This document shows, piece after piece, positions 24,829 to 34,557 of a stretch of DNA of 41,951 nucleotides. The DNA comes from Oscillospiraceae bacterium. GTDB lineage: Bacteria > Bacillota > Clostridia > Oscillospirales > Oscillospiraceae. Location: NCBI GenBank assembly GCA_902768805.1, contig CACXMX010000026.1, positions 1-41,951 of the forward strand. The letters are read 5' to 3'. Position 1 is the first letter of the stretch. Each line of letters starts with the position of its first letter. The notes below the pieces were generated by a model. The model made no database searches, was not told the DNA's origin, and saw nothing but the letters and a program-made list of their open reading frames with translations. The position numbers and the translations under genes were made by a program.

Positions 24829-25110
24829 CAAAAGAAAACGATCCTGTCCCAAGCTTTTCTTCGCTGGGACAGGATCGGTCATGATCCTGCGGTGCCACCC
24901 GGCTTGACGCGCTTCGCGCGCCCACTTAGCGCATACAAACATATGCCGGCTTTTTTCACGGAGTGCCGCTCCGTCTCCCATACTCCGGCTTTCGCCGTTT
25001 CTGATCGCCCTCGGAAGTCCATTCGGCTTGATTCTTTCCGCCGTGCTTTCAGCGTACGCACAGCTCTCTGAAGGAAAGGGGAAAAAGCTTACTCACTCTT
25101 CTTCAACGGT
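24829..25110 (-). promoter_or_regulatory. Tryptophan-specific T-box riboswitch
   Basis: The untranslated leader of trpB2 has the T-box core GGGTGGCACCGC (24900-24889, complement). It also has a stem I with the AGTAAG element and an AGAGAGC distal loop, and a specifier region GAATGGAC with codon TGG at 25021-25019. The variable base of the TGGN motif is C, which would pair with G73, the usual discriminator of bacterial tRNA-Trp. An intrinsic terminator follows: arms 24840-24851 and 24865-24876, with a T-rich tail to about 24830. Uncharged tRNA-Trp should favour readthrough. This leader accounts for the gene-free stretch 24803-25117. Confidence 0.9.
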
Positions 25111-25117
25111 TTACTTG

Positions 25118-25146
25118 ATTAAAACACAGAACAAACGGACTGTCAA
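25118..25146 (-). promoter_or_regulatory. Sigma-A promoter of T-box/trpB2
   Basis: Perfect TTGACA, 17-nt spacer, TTTAAT on the minus strand, just downstream of the rodA stop. Confidence 0.8.
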
Positions 25147-25182
25147 TCGGGATTTTATACCATTTTTCCGACAGCGAGGCCG

Positions 25183-26343
25183 TCAGTATCGGTGAAACTG
25201 CTTCGGTGTGGGACGGTATTTCGCGCCGGAAACAAGTCCCACCGCCGCGAAGGTAGCCATCAGGGACGAGCCCCCGTAGCTGAAGAAGGGGAGCGTGATG
25301 CCGATGACCGGTGTGATGCCCATGCACATGCCCGTATTGACGAGCATCTGGAAAAACAGGCTGGCGGCCACGCCGGAGCATACCAGCATGCTCATGGTAT
25401 TGTGGGAGCGGATCCCTACGATCATGCAGCGGATGATAATGGCGGAGAGCAGGGCCATAATGATGAGACACGCGATCATACCCAGCTCCTCACCGGCTAC
25501 GGAGAAGATAAAGTCGGTCTGTTTGCCGGTAAGGGCGTTGGTCTGAGTCTGTACCCCTTTGCCGTAGCCTACGCCGGTAAGCTGACCGCCCGTGAGCGCG
25601 AGACGGGAGCGGATGGTCTGCCAGCGGATCCCGTATCCGTCCGGATCGACGGCGGGGTTGTAGGGCGCCATCATGCGGTCCCGCTGATACTGCTTGAGTA
25701 CGTTGTTCCAGATAAAGGGGATCGCCACGGCGACCACGGAGCCGCCGATAAGGAACCAGTACAGCTTGATGCCCGCCATGATCATCATGACCACAAAGAT
25801 CGCGGCGAACACGATGGCGCTTCCCAGGTCGTCCGAAGTGAACATGATCAGCACGAACACGTAACCGAAATGGATCACCAGCTGCGCCATGCAGAACAGG
25901 GAATTGATGTCCTTGTATTCCTTCAGATAGGTCATGTGCTTCGCCATCAGAATAATGAACACGACCTTGGCGATCTCGGAGGGCTGGATGCCGATGCCCA
26001 TAAAGCGGATCCAGGCGCTGTTTCCGGTGTCGCCGGACACGCCGAAGGGGATCAGCAGCAGCATGATGACGGTCTCGAAAATGAGAAGAAGGATCCAGCG
26101 GTCGGCGATGATGTCCAGATCGATGACCGAAAAGACGTAATACAGGATAAGCCCAAGCACAAAAGCAAATATCTGCACCGGCACGTACGTGTGAGATGCA
26201 AGAGCTCTCGCCGCGCTGGCGATAAGCGTGATCCCGAACAGAGCGCAGGTGCAGCTCAGCGCGAGGAGCAGCATATCCGCTCTCTGCGAGAAGTCGGAGG
26301 TGCGGTCCCATATATATTTAAGAGTTTTTTTCAGGTCGTCCAC
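25183..26343 (-). CDS. SEDS-family protein, RodA/FtsW/SpoVE type
   Basis: Polytopic peptidoglycan polymerase of the SEDS family, 386 residues with about ten membrane helices. The signatures are visible: GNSAWIRFMGIGIQPSEIAKV (family block around the catalytic loop), DDLGSAIVFAAIF, the large extracellular loop with GVGYGKG, FIFSVAGEELGM, and the C-terminal GITLPFFSYGGSS. The layout is closer to RodA than to FtsW, but no mreBCD or divisome genes are adjacent to decide. The start is GTG 26343 with AAGGAGG 7 nt upstream. It is monocistronic, with its own promoter. Confidence 0.9.
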   Translation of the reverse strand: MDDLKKTLKYIWDRTSDFSQRADMLLLALSCTCALFGITLIASAARALASHTYVPVQIFAFVLGLILYYVFSVIDLDIIADRWILLLIFETVIMLLLIPFGVSGDTGNSAWIRFMGIGIQPSEIAKVVFIILMAKHMTYLKEYKDINSLFCMAQLVIHFGYVFVLIMFTSDDLGSAIVFAAIFVVMMIMAGIKLYWFLIGGSVVAVAIPFIWNNVLKQYQRDRMMAPYNPAVDPDGYGIRWQTIRSRLALTGGQLTGVGYGKGVQTQTNALTGKQTDFIFSVAGEELGMIACLIIMALLSAIIIRCMIVGIRSHNTMSMLVCSGVAASLFFQMLVNTGMCMGITPVIGITLPFFSYGGSSLMATFAAVGLVSGAKYRPTPKQFHRY

Positions 26344-26379
26344 ACGCCGGCCTCCTTAAAACGCGAATTTACGGACCGA

Positions 26380-26408
26380 ATTTTATCACATATTTTCCTA
26401 TCTTGCAA
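26380..26408 (-). promoter_or_regulatory. Sigma-A promoter for the SEDS gene
   Basis: TTGCAA, 17-nt spacer, TAAAAT on the minus strand; divergent from the tsaE promoter 15 nt away. Confidence 0.75.
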
Positions 26409-26422
26409 CACGGGGAAAAGGC

Positions 26423-26451
26423 TTTACTCTCCCGCGGGCGCGGTGTATAAT
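26423..26451 (+). promoter_or_regulatory. Sigma-A promoter for tsaE-tsaB-upp
   Basis: TTTACT, 17-nt spacer, perfect TATAAT, about 28 nt of leader to ATG 26486. Confidence 0.75.
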
Positions 26452-26485
26452 CAAAAGTCGGAAAAAGGTTGAGGACGGAAAGAAT

Positions 26486-26911
26486 ATGATTTTTGAAAGC
26501 CGAAGCGAATCGGATACCGAAGCTCTGGGAGAACGTCTGTCGCGCTCATTGCCCAAGGATGGAGCGGTCGTGGCGATGTACGGAGAACTCGGGGCAGGGA
26601 AAACGGCTTTTGTACGCGGCATGGCGCGCGGTCTCGGCGTCTCGGGACATGTGGTGAGCCCCACGTTCACCATCGTCAACGAATACCCGGGGGAACGGGA
26701 GCTGTTTCATTTCGATATGTACCGGCTGGGAGGGGCGGAGGAGCTCTTCGACATCGGCTGGGAGGACTATCTCGCGCGGGGCGGAGTCTGCGCCGTTGAG
26801 TGGAGCGAAAACGTCCCCGGCGCTTTCGACGGCAGCGAGATCCGCGTCACCATAGAAAAAACGGGCGACGACAAGCGCATCATACGCATAGAGGGGGCCG
26901 GACTATGCTGA
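26486..26911 (+). CDS. tsaE: tRNA threonylcarbamoyladenosine biosynthesis ATPase TsaE
   Basis: TsaE is the ATPase that drives cycles of the TsaB-TsaD complex making t6A37 in ANN-decoding tRNAs. The 141-residue protein has Walker A GELGAGKTAF (about 33-42), SPTFTIVNEYPG, the HFDMYRLGG motif and the C-terminal EWSENV. Length and motifs fit the family exactly. Its end overlaps tsaB by 7 nt. tsaD and rimI, which often follow, are not in this window. Confidence 0.96.
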   Translation: MIFESRSESDTEALGERLSRSLPKDGAVVAMYGELGAGKTAFVRGMARGLGVSGHVVSPTFTIVNEYPGERELFHFDMYRLGGAEELFDIGWEDYLARGGVCAVEWSENVPGAFDGSEIRVTIEKTGDDKRIIRIEGAGLC

Positions 26912-27603
26912 TCCTCGCACTGGAATCCTCTGCAAAGGCAGCTTCGGCGGCTCTCTGCCGGGACGGGGAGCTGATCGCTCAGAGCTTTCAGCGAAGCGGA
27001 CTTACCCACAGCCGCACGCTTCTTCCCATGGCGGAGGCCCTCCTTCGGAATACAGAGACATCCAAGGAACGTATCGACGCCGTCGCCGTGGCCTGCGGAC
27101 CAGGCTCATTCACCGGACTCAGGATCGGCGTATCGGCGGCAAAGGGCCTCTGCTGGGGCCTGGACATCCCCGCGGTTGGAGTATCCACCCTGGAGGCAAT
27201 GGCTTTTCTGGCCGCCGGCGTCGGGGAGGACACGGTAGTCTGCCCCGTGATGGACGCCAGGCGTTCCCAGGTCTACAACGCTCTGTTTGAGTTCAGGGAG
27301 GGAAGGCCGGTAAGGCTCTGCCCCGACCGGGCGATCTCCGCCGGGGAGCTTTCCCGCGAGCTCGCCGGAATGGCGCGGCCCGTGTGGGTTCTGGGCGACG
27401 GATGGCGCATAGCCGATGAAGCGCTCTCCGCGCTCGGAACGGAGCATGTCGTGGCTCCGGAGCTTATCCGGTATCAAAACGCCTTCGGCGTCGCGCTGGC
27501 CGCCATGGACAAAACACCCTCCGGCGCAGAGGAACTGCTTCCGGTGTATCTGCGCCTGTCTCAGGCGGAGAGAGAACGTCAGGAAAGAATGCAAATAAAC
27601 TGA
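26905..27603 (+). CDS. tsaB: tRNA threonylcarbamoyladenosine biosynthesis protein TsaB
   Basis: TsaB is the inactive paralogue of TsaD that scaffolds the t6A complex. The 232-residue protein has the ASKHA-fold start [16 protein letters not shown], the [18 protein letters not shown] segment that is a family hallmark, and [17 protein letters not shown] 26905 overlaps the tsaE stop by 7 nt, so translation is coupled. A longer open frame upstream is only antisense or out-of-frame tsaE. It is followed 22 nt later by upp. Confidence 0.95.
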   Translation: MLILALESSAKAASAALCRDGELIAQSFQRSGLTHSRTLLPMAEALLRNTETSKERIDAVAVACGPGSFTGLRIGVSAAKGLCWGLDIPAVGVSTLEAMAFLAAGVGEDTVVCPVMDARRSQVYNALFEFREGRPVRLCPDRAISAGELSRELAGMARPVWVLGDGWRIADEALSALGTEHVVAPELIRYQNAFGVALAAMDKTPSGAEELLPVYLRLSQAERERQERMQIN

Positions 27604-27625
27604 TAATAAAAAGAGAGGTATTGTC

Positions 27626-28255
27626 ATGAGCGAACTGCACGTTTACGATCATCCCCTGATCCAGCACAAGCTGTCGATCCTCCGCGACAAGAACACCAGC
27701 GTCAAGGAGTTTCGCGAACTGATCAGCGAGATCGCCGGCCTGATGTGCTACGAGGCCACGCGGGACCTCCCCCTGGAAGAGGTGGAGATCGAGACACCCG
27801 TGGCCAAGGCCAAGGCTAAGCGCCTCGCCGGAAAGAAAATGGCGGTTGTTCCCATCCTCCGCGCGGGACTTGGCATGGTGGACGGCATCGTGGCCATGAT
27901 CCCCTCCTGCAAGATCGGGCATATCGGCCTTTACCGTGACCCCGAAACTCTCGAGCCGGTGGAGTATTACTGCAAGCTTCCCGCCGACATCTCCGAACGC
28001 GATGTCTATGTGGTGGACCCCATGTTCGCCACCGGCGGAAGCGCCTCGGCCGCGTGCACCTTCCTCAAGCAGCGCGGCTGCAGACACATCAAGCTCATGT
28101 GCATCATCGGCGCGCCTCCTGCCTGGGAAAAACTCCAGAAGGACCATCCCGATGTGGACCTGTACGTCGCGGCCATGGATGAGAGGCTCAATGAGCACGG
28201 ATATATCGTGCCCGGACTCGGCGACGCCGGCGACCGCATTTTCGGAACGAAGTAA
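27626..28255 (+). CDS. upp: Uracil phosphoribosyltransferase
   Basis: Upp converts uracil and PRPP to UMP in pyrimidine salvage. The 209-residue protein has the family blocks [33 protein letters not shown] and the PRPP-binding loop [12 protein letters not shown]. The uracil-binding C-terminus [16 protein letters not shown] is also present. An AGAGAGG site precedes ATG 27626. It probably shares the tsaE-tsaB transcript. No uracil permease or pyrR gene is adjacent. Confidence 0.97.
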   Translation: MSELHVYDHPLIQHKLSILRDKNTSVKEFRELISEIAGLMCYEATRDLPLEEVEIETPVAKAKAKRLAGKKMAVVPILRAGLGMVDGIVAMIPSCKIGHIGLYRDPETLEPVEYYCKLPADISERDVYVVDPMFATGGSASAACTFLKQRGCRHIKLMCIIGAPPAWEKLQKDHPDVDLYVAAMDERLNEHGYIVPGLGDAGDRIFGTK

Positions 28256-28305
28256 GAAATCACACTCGCGGCTCGCCGCATACCTTGACCACGGGGGGAT
28301 ATTCA

Positions 28306-29328
28306 ATGACATACGAAGAGATACACGCCGCAGCGTCGGACCGGGTCGGACCGTACTGCAAAAACTGCGCCGTCTGCAACGGGCGAGCCTGCGGAAACGC
28401 CATGCCCGGACCCGGCTGCAAATATCCGGGCAACACGGCGGCGAGAAACTACGATCAGTGGCAGAAGATCTGCGTCAATATGGACACGCTCTGCCCCAAC
28501 ACGGAGCCGGACATCCGCTTCGAAATGTTCGGGAGGAGCTTCACAGCGCCCATCTTCGCGGCGCCGCTGGGGGCTGTGGATATGCACTACGGGCCGCTGT
28601 ACAAGGACCCGGAATACAATTCCATCCTGATCAACGCGGCGGCGGAGTACGGCGTCCTCGCATTCACCGGCGACGGCGTCGATCCGGAGATCATGCGCCG
28701 CGCCGCCGAGGATATGGAGCCGCTTGGAGGCATGGGTATCCCCACGATCAAGCCCTGGAACAAGGAAGCTGTTTTTGAAAAGCTTGATTATCTCCACGAA
28801 AAGCACGCGTTTGCCGCGGCCATGGATGTGGACGGGGCCGGACTTCCGTTCCTGAAGGCCATGAATCCCAACGCGGGCAGCAAATCCGTTGAGGAACTCG
28901 CTGAGATCATCCGTTACGCCGGGATCCCCTTTATCGTGAAGGGCGTCATGACGGTCTCCGGAGCCAAAAAAGCGCTGAAAGCCGGCGCCGCGGGGATCGT
29001 CGTATCCAACCACGGCGGACGGGTACAGGGCGGCACGCCCTCAACGGCCGAGGTCCTTCCCGAAATCGCCGAAGCGGTAAAAGGGAAGATGACGGTCCTC
29101 GTGGACGGAGGCATTCGCTCCGGAGTGGACGTGTTTCGCGCGATCGCTCTGGGCGCCGACGGCGTGCTGATCGGGCGGCCGATCCTGAACATGATCTACG
29201 GCGGCGGAGCGGAGGGATTCCGCGTCTATATGGACCGCATCACCTCAGAGCTGAGATCCACCATGACCATGTGCGGCGCTGCCTCGCTCAAAGATATCAC
29301 CCGCGACAAGATCCGTACGGAAAAGTAA
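28306..29328 (+). CDS. FMN-dependent alpha-hydroxy-acid oxidase-like protein with Cys-rich N-terminus
   Basis: A 340-residue TIM-barrel flavoprotein. The FMN/active-site signature reads VVSNHGGRVQGG (His236, Arg239), with Lys212 in FIVKGVMT and phosphate-binding DGGIRSG and IGRP. This places it in the lactate oxidase/glycolate oxidase superfamily. The usual QLD after the active-site Arg is replaced by VQGG. Unlike classic members it starts with a cysteine cluster: Cys18, 21, 24, 29 and 38, with more at 56 and 63. The cluster could bind an Fe-S centre or metal; that is inference. ATG 28306 follows a GGGGGGA site. It begins 50 nt after upp. Confidence 0.85.
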   Translation: MTYEEIHAAASDRVGPYCKNCAVCNGRACGNAMPGPGCKYPGNTAARNYDQWQKICVNMDTLCPNTEPDIRFEMFGRSFTAPIFAAPLGAVDMHYGPLYKDPEYNSILINAAAEYGVLAFTGDGVDPEIMRRAAEDMEPLGGMGIPTIKPWNKEAVFEKLDYLHEKHAFAAAMDVDGAGLPFLKAMNPNAGSKSVEELAEIIRYAGIPFIVKGVMTVSGAKKALKAGAAGIVVSNHGGRVQGGTPSTAEVLPEIAEAVKGKMTVLVDGGIRSGVDVFRAIALGADGVLIGRPILNMIYGGGAEGFRVYMDRITSELRSTMTMCGAASLKDITRDKIRTEK

Positions 29329-29341
29329 CCCCCCGGGGGGC

Positions 29342-29370
29342 TTGTTCCGCAAAGAGAATTGTGCTATTGT
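29342..29370 (+). promoter_or_regulatory. Sigma-A promoter for the histidine-rich protein
   Basis: TTGTTC, 17-nt spacer, TATTGT, directly after a short CCCCCCGGGGGG palindrome (29329-29340) at the end of the preceding gene. Leader is about 29 nt. Confidence 0.65.
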
Positions 29371-29405
29371 CATCTAAAATCATCCATGGGAGGATCAGAT
29401 ACAAC

Positions 29406-29834
29406 ATGACCGATCACGAACACGAGCATTATCACGAGCACACTCACGAGCATACCCATGCCGACGGCACCGCGCACACCCACGCGCATGAGCATGAACA
29501 CGCTCACGAGCACAGTCACGGCGAGGGACACGAGCATACGCACGAGCACCTGCATGAGCACGACGCGCCCCATACCCACGAGCACGAGCACGCCCATCAC
29601 CACGAGCATGAGCACGCAGCTTCCCCCACGCAGCCGATGGCTCAGCTTTACGCGCTGATGAAGTATATGGCCGGCCACAACGCCGACCACACCCGTGAGC
29701 TGGAAGGCCTCGCCGCGCAGGCGAAGGACGCCGGCGCCGCAGAAGCCTACGACCTGATCATGGAAGCTGTGCGTTTCTTCGACCAAGGCAACGAGAGCCT
29801 CAGCAAGGCGCTGGAGAAGTTTCCCAAAACCTGA
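29406..29834 (+). CDS. Histidine-rich metal-binding protein with helical C-terminal domain
   Basis: A 142-residue cytosolic protein (no signal peptide). Residues 4-72 are an almost pure run of His alternating with Glu, Thr, Ala or Asp (HEHEH, HTHEH patterns), so strong binding of Zn, Ni, Co or Cu is expected. Residues about 78-142 form a helical domain (LYALMKYMAGHNADHTRELEG onward, then AYDLIMEAVRFF) that resembles small domains often attached to His-rich clostridial proteins. I cannot name the family. It may store or buffer metal. ATG 29406 follows GGAGG by 12 nt. It has its own promoter and terminator, so it is probably expressed alone. The nearby FMN enzyme and the distant CsoR-like repressor are possible but unproven links. 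Confidence 0.75.
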   Translation: MTDHEHEHYHEHTHEHTHADGTAHTHAHEHEHAHEHSHGEGHEHTHEHLHEHDAPHTHEHEHAHHHEHEHAASPTQPMAQLYALMKYMAGHNADHTRELEGLAAQAKDAGAAEAYDLIMEAVRFFDQGNESLSKALEKFPKT

Positions 29835-29855
29835 CTCGAAGCGTAGAGTACAAAA

Positions 29856-29890
29856 CGGCCGTGTCCGATCTCGGACACGGCCGTCTTTTA
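29856..29890 (+). terminator. Intrinsic terminator after the histidine-rich gene
   Basis: A perfect 13-bp stem (29856-29868 and 29873-29885) with a 4-nt ATCT loop and a CTTTTAT tail; an A-run on the 5' side may let it work on the minus strand too. Confidence 0.9.
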
Positions 29891-29897
29891 TATTGTT

Positions 29898-29934
29898 TAT
29901 CAAAATAGATCCCCCGGCAGGGCCGGGGGATCTT
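29898..29934 (-). terminator. Intrinsic terminator after hppA
   Basis: An 11-bp stem (29908-29918 and 29924-29934) followed on the minus strand by ATTTTGATAA. Confidence 0.85.
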
Positions 29935-29948
29935 AAGGTATCGAATGC

Positions 29949-32048
<2,100 letters not shown>

Positions 32049-32072
32049 TCCTCTTCATTTCGATGATTAAAT

Positions 32073-32101
32073 ATTTTATGTCAAACAATAATAAAATGCA
32101 A
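32073..32101 (-). promoter_or_regulatory. Sigma-A promoter for hppA
   Basis: TTGCAT, 17-nt spacer, TAAAAT on the minus strand in an A/T-rich region. Confidence 0.75.
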
Positions 32102-32189
32102 GAGAGAAAAAGGTATTTGCGCAAGTTTGTGCCGTATATAAAAACCTCGCTTCGGAAAAGAGCGACATTGGTCATGTTGATAAAAAAAC

Positions 32190-32218
32190 TTGAATAAGTT
32201 GCGCTCATGGTCTATAAT
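32190..32218 (+). promoter_or_regulatory. Sigma-A promoter for SRP RNA
   Basis: TTGAAT, 17-nt spacer, perfect TATAAT. It places the transcription start at about 32225, exactly where the terminal helix of the RNA begins. Confidence 0.85.
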
Positions 32219-32224
32219 AAACAA

Positions 32225-32522
32225 GCGGTCTTTGGCAAGGCTGCACTAGTCGGGGAGCCAGCGGTGCCCTGTAGCCTGCAATCCGCTGCAGCAGGGATGA
32301 ATCCCCGTATTAGGGTTTGCGATGTGCCGTCTGACGGCAGCAAGCGGCGATGATGGTCTGGTCTCGCGCAACATGGCCCCGTGAATCATGTCAGGCGGGG
32401 AACCTAGCAGCATTAAGCGGACCGCTGTGTGTGCCGTGAGGGTGCCGGACCTGAGCAGGCTGCTGCTGTGCCGGGCATATCGTATTTCTCGAGGACGGGT
32501 GTGCAGTCTTGCCAAAGGCCGC
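32225..32522 (+). ncRNA. ffs: Signal recognition particle RNA, long bacterial type with Alu domain
   Basis: The 5' end (GCGGTCTTTGGCAAGGCTGC) and the 3' end at 32503-32522 are complementary over about 20 positions and form the long terminal helix. The Alu-domain segment CCTGTAGCCTGCAATCCGCT is at about 32264-32288. The SRP54-binding helix 8 loop is at 32390-32411, reading GTCAGGCGGGGAACCTAGCAG, with the GGAA tetraloop and AGCAG internal-loop side. The length (about 298 nt) is that of the large Bacillota scRNA. It lies just before dnaX, the same order as in Bacillus. No strong terminator separates it from dnaX, so 3' processing of a longer transcript is likely. Confidence 0.93.
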
Positions 32523-32561
32523 TTTGTACGTTTACATACCGATCATTGTGAGGCGAGAGAG

Positions 32562-34178
32562 TTGTACGAAGCCCTATACCGCAAATACCGGCCCCGGACC
32601 TTCGACGACGTCGTGGGTCAGGAAGCCGTCACCGAAACGCTCAAGAACCAGGTCCGCGCCGGGCGGCTCAGCCACGCGTACCTGTTCATCGGAACGCGCG
32701 GCACGGGCAAAACGACCTGCGCGAGGATACTGGCCAAGGCCGTCAACTGCGAACACCCCGTCGACGGAAACCCGTGCAATACCTGCGCTTCCTGCCGCGG
32801 GATCGAGGACGGCTCCGTCCTCGATGTGGTCGAGCTCGACGCCGCCTCGAACAACGGCGTGGAGGACGTCCGCCTTTTGCGCGACGAGGCGATTTTTTCG
32901 CCCACAAAGGTGAAAAAACGCGTATATATCATCGACGAGGTGCACATGCTCTCCAAACCGGCGTTCAACGCTCTTCTGAAGATCCTTGAGGAGCCGCCGG
33001 AGCACCTGATGTTCATACTGGCTACGACAGAGCTGAACAAGGTCCTGCCCACCATACTGTCCCGGTGTCAGCGCCACAGCTTCCGCAGGCTGGACGCGGA
33101 CACCATCTCCAAACGCCTCTCCTATGTGGCGCAGCGGGAGGGGATCCCTCTGGAAAAAGGCGCCGCCGATCTTCTCGGCCGTCTCGCGGACGGCGGGATG
33201 CGCGACGGCCTCTCGCTGCTGGATCAATGCTCGGGACGGGAGAAAGTGGACGAAAAGGCCGTTCTCGACGCCATGGGACTGGCGGGAACGCTGCGCACGA
33301 GAGAACTGGCGGAGGACCTGTTGAGAAGAGATCACCTCTCGGCTTTGGAGCGCTACAACTCTCTGTGGCGGGACGGGAAGGATCCCTCCGGACTCCTCGG
33401 CGAGCTCGGCGGTTTTTTCCGGGATGCGCTGCTCTTTCGCCTCGCTCCGGGGGGAGGAAAGGACCTTCTCTCCGGCGCGTACGGTGAGGACGCTCTCCGT
33501 TCGGTGACCGGTTCGGACGCGCGTCTGCTGCATATACTCAACACTCTGCAGCGGCATCGCGGAGCCATGTTCTCGGCCGCGGATCCCAAGCTGCAGGGGG
33601 AGCTGTGTCTGCTGGAGATCTGCGGCTTTGCCGACGGCGGCGGGGCTGAAGGCGCGCCGGTCCGGAGCTTTGCCGCGAAGCCCGGCGGGGAAGAGCGCCG
33701 GCCTCTCCCCCCTAAAGAGACTGCCCGCGCCGAAAACCTTGCGCGCGACGGGCGTGCGGTTCCCTCGGCCGCCCGGGAGCCCGATGCTCCGGTGCCGGAA
33801 AAGGAGCGGGAAAAAGAAGCGGCCGCGGAAAGCGCGAAGGCGGACTTACCTGCAGACAGGGGAGAGGGGCAGCTATGGCAGGATATTCTCCGCGTCATCA
33901 GATCCTCCGTCGGCATCGGGGAGTATATTATTCTGTGCGATCCCGAGAAGGTCAGCGGAGAATACGCGGACGGGGAACTGGTGCTGTATGTTCAGCCCGG
34001 TTTTGAGACCGGCATGGTCACAAGAAACGATATGCTGCAGAAGATCCGCGAATGCGCCGCCGGTCTGGCGGGAAAGCCGGTAGCCGTGCGCACGGCGGAA
34101 AAAAAGAACAGTGCCGCCGGGCTGAACGAAGACAAGCTCAGGGCACTGGAGAAATTCGGAAATGTAACCTTCCGATAA
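32562..34178 (+). CDS. dnaX: DNA polymerase III subunits gamma/tau
   Basis: Clamp-loader ATPase of the replisome. The 538-residue protein has Walker A GTRGTGKT (about 44-51). Zinc-binding cysteines are at 63, 72, 75 and 78. It has Walker B/DExH-type IIDEVHML, the LLKILEEPPEHLMFILAT block and the sensor SRC motif in PTILSRCQRH. A charged, low-complexity linker (about 385-450) and a tau-like C-terminal domain follow. The start is TTG 32562, because the universal YEALYRKYRPRTFDDVVGQ begins there, with a GAGGCGAGAGAG purine-rich site upstream. The frame is open back to 32388 but that part is SRP RNA. ebfC follows after 17 nt. Confidence 0.96.
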   Translation: MYEALYRKYRPRTFDDVVGQEAVTETLKNQVRAGRLSHAYLFIGTRGTGKTTCARILAKAVNCEHPVDGNPCNTCASCRGIEDGSVLDVVELDAASNNGVEDVRLLRDEAIFSPTKVKKRVYIIDEVHMLSKPAFNALLKILEEPPEHLMFILATTELNKVLPTILSRCQRHSFRRLDADTISKRLSYVAQREGIPLEKGAADLLGRLADGGMRDGLSLLDQCSGREKVDEKAVLDAMGLAGTLRTRELAEDLLRRDHLSALERYNSLWRDGKDPSGLLGELGGFFRDALLFRLAPGGGKDLLSGAYGEDALRSVTGSDARLLHILNTLQRHRGAMFSAADPKLQGELCLLEICGFADGGGAEGAPVRSFAAKPGGEERRPLPPKETARAENLARDGRAVPSAAREPDAPVPEKEREKEAAAESAKADLPADRGEGQLWQDILRVIRSSVGIGEYIILCDPEKVSGEYADGELVLYVQPGFETGMVTRNDMLQKIRECAAGLAGKPVAVRTAEKKNSAAGLNEDKLRALEKFGNVTFR

Positions 34179-34195
34179 AATAAGGAGGACAGATC

Positions 34196-34552
34196 ATGGC
34201 AAAAGGATTCCGCGGAGGCGGCTTCGGGGGAAAAAGCCCCATGGGCGGCATGAACCGCAGCGATCTGATGAAGCAGGCTCAGAAAATGCAGGAGGAGATG
34301 CTCAAAACTCAGGAGGAACTGGAAAACAGGACCTATAAGGCGACAGCGGGCGGCGGAGCCGTGACGGCTGAGGTAAGCGGCAAGCGGCTGATCACGTCTC
34401 TTGTCATCGACCCCGACGCCGTTGATCCCGACGATGTGGAGATGCTGCAGGACATGATCATTGCCGCGGTGAACTCCGCTCTCTCCGAGGCGGAAAAAAC
34501 GTCCAGCGAGACGATGTCCAGGCTGACCGGCGGACTGAATCTGGGATTCTGA
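34196..34552 (+). CDS. Nucleoid-associated protein, YbaB/EbfC family
   Basis: A 118-residue small DNA-binding protein of the YbaB/EbfC family. It has a Gly/Phe-rich N-terminus, the KQAQKMQEEMLKTQEELENR helix and the GGGAVTAEVSGKRLITSLVIDP strand region. The C-terminal LTGGLNLGF ends the chain. The order dnaX-ebfC is conserved across bacteria. recR, the usual third gene, is absent here. AAGGAGG precedes ATG 34196. The stop is only 5 nt from the stop of the convergent SLOG gene and no terminator is visible between them. Confidence 0.93.
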   Translation: MAKGFRGGGFGGKSPMGGMNRSDLMKQAQKMQEEMLKTQEELENRTYKATAGGGAVTAEVSGKRLITSLVIDPDAVDPDDVEMLQDMIIAAVNSALSEAEKTSSETMSRLTGGLNLGF

Positions 34553-34557
34553 AGGCC

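Noticed and set aside
29410..29620. Short repeated units resembling a tandem or CRISPR-like array
   Set aside because: The repeats (CACGAGCA-type) are codons for His-Glu/His-Thr in an open reading frame, with no spacers or constant repeat length.
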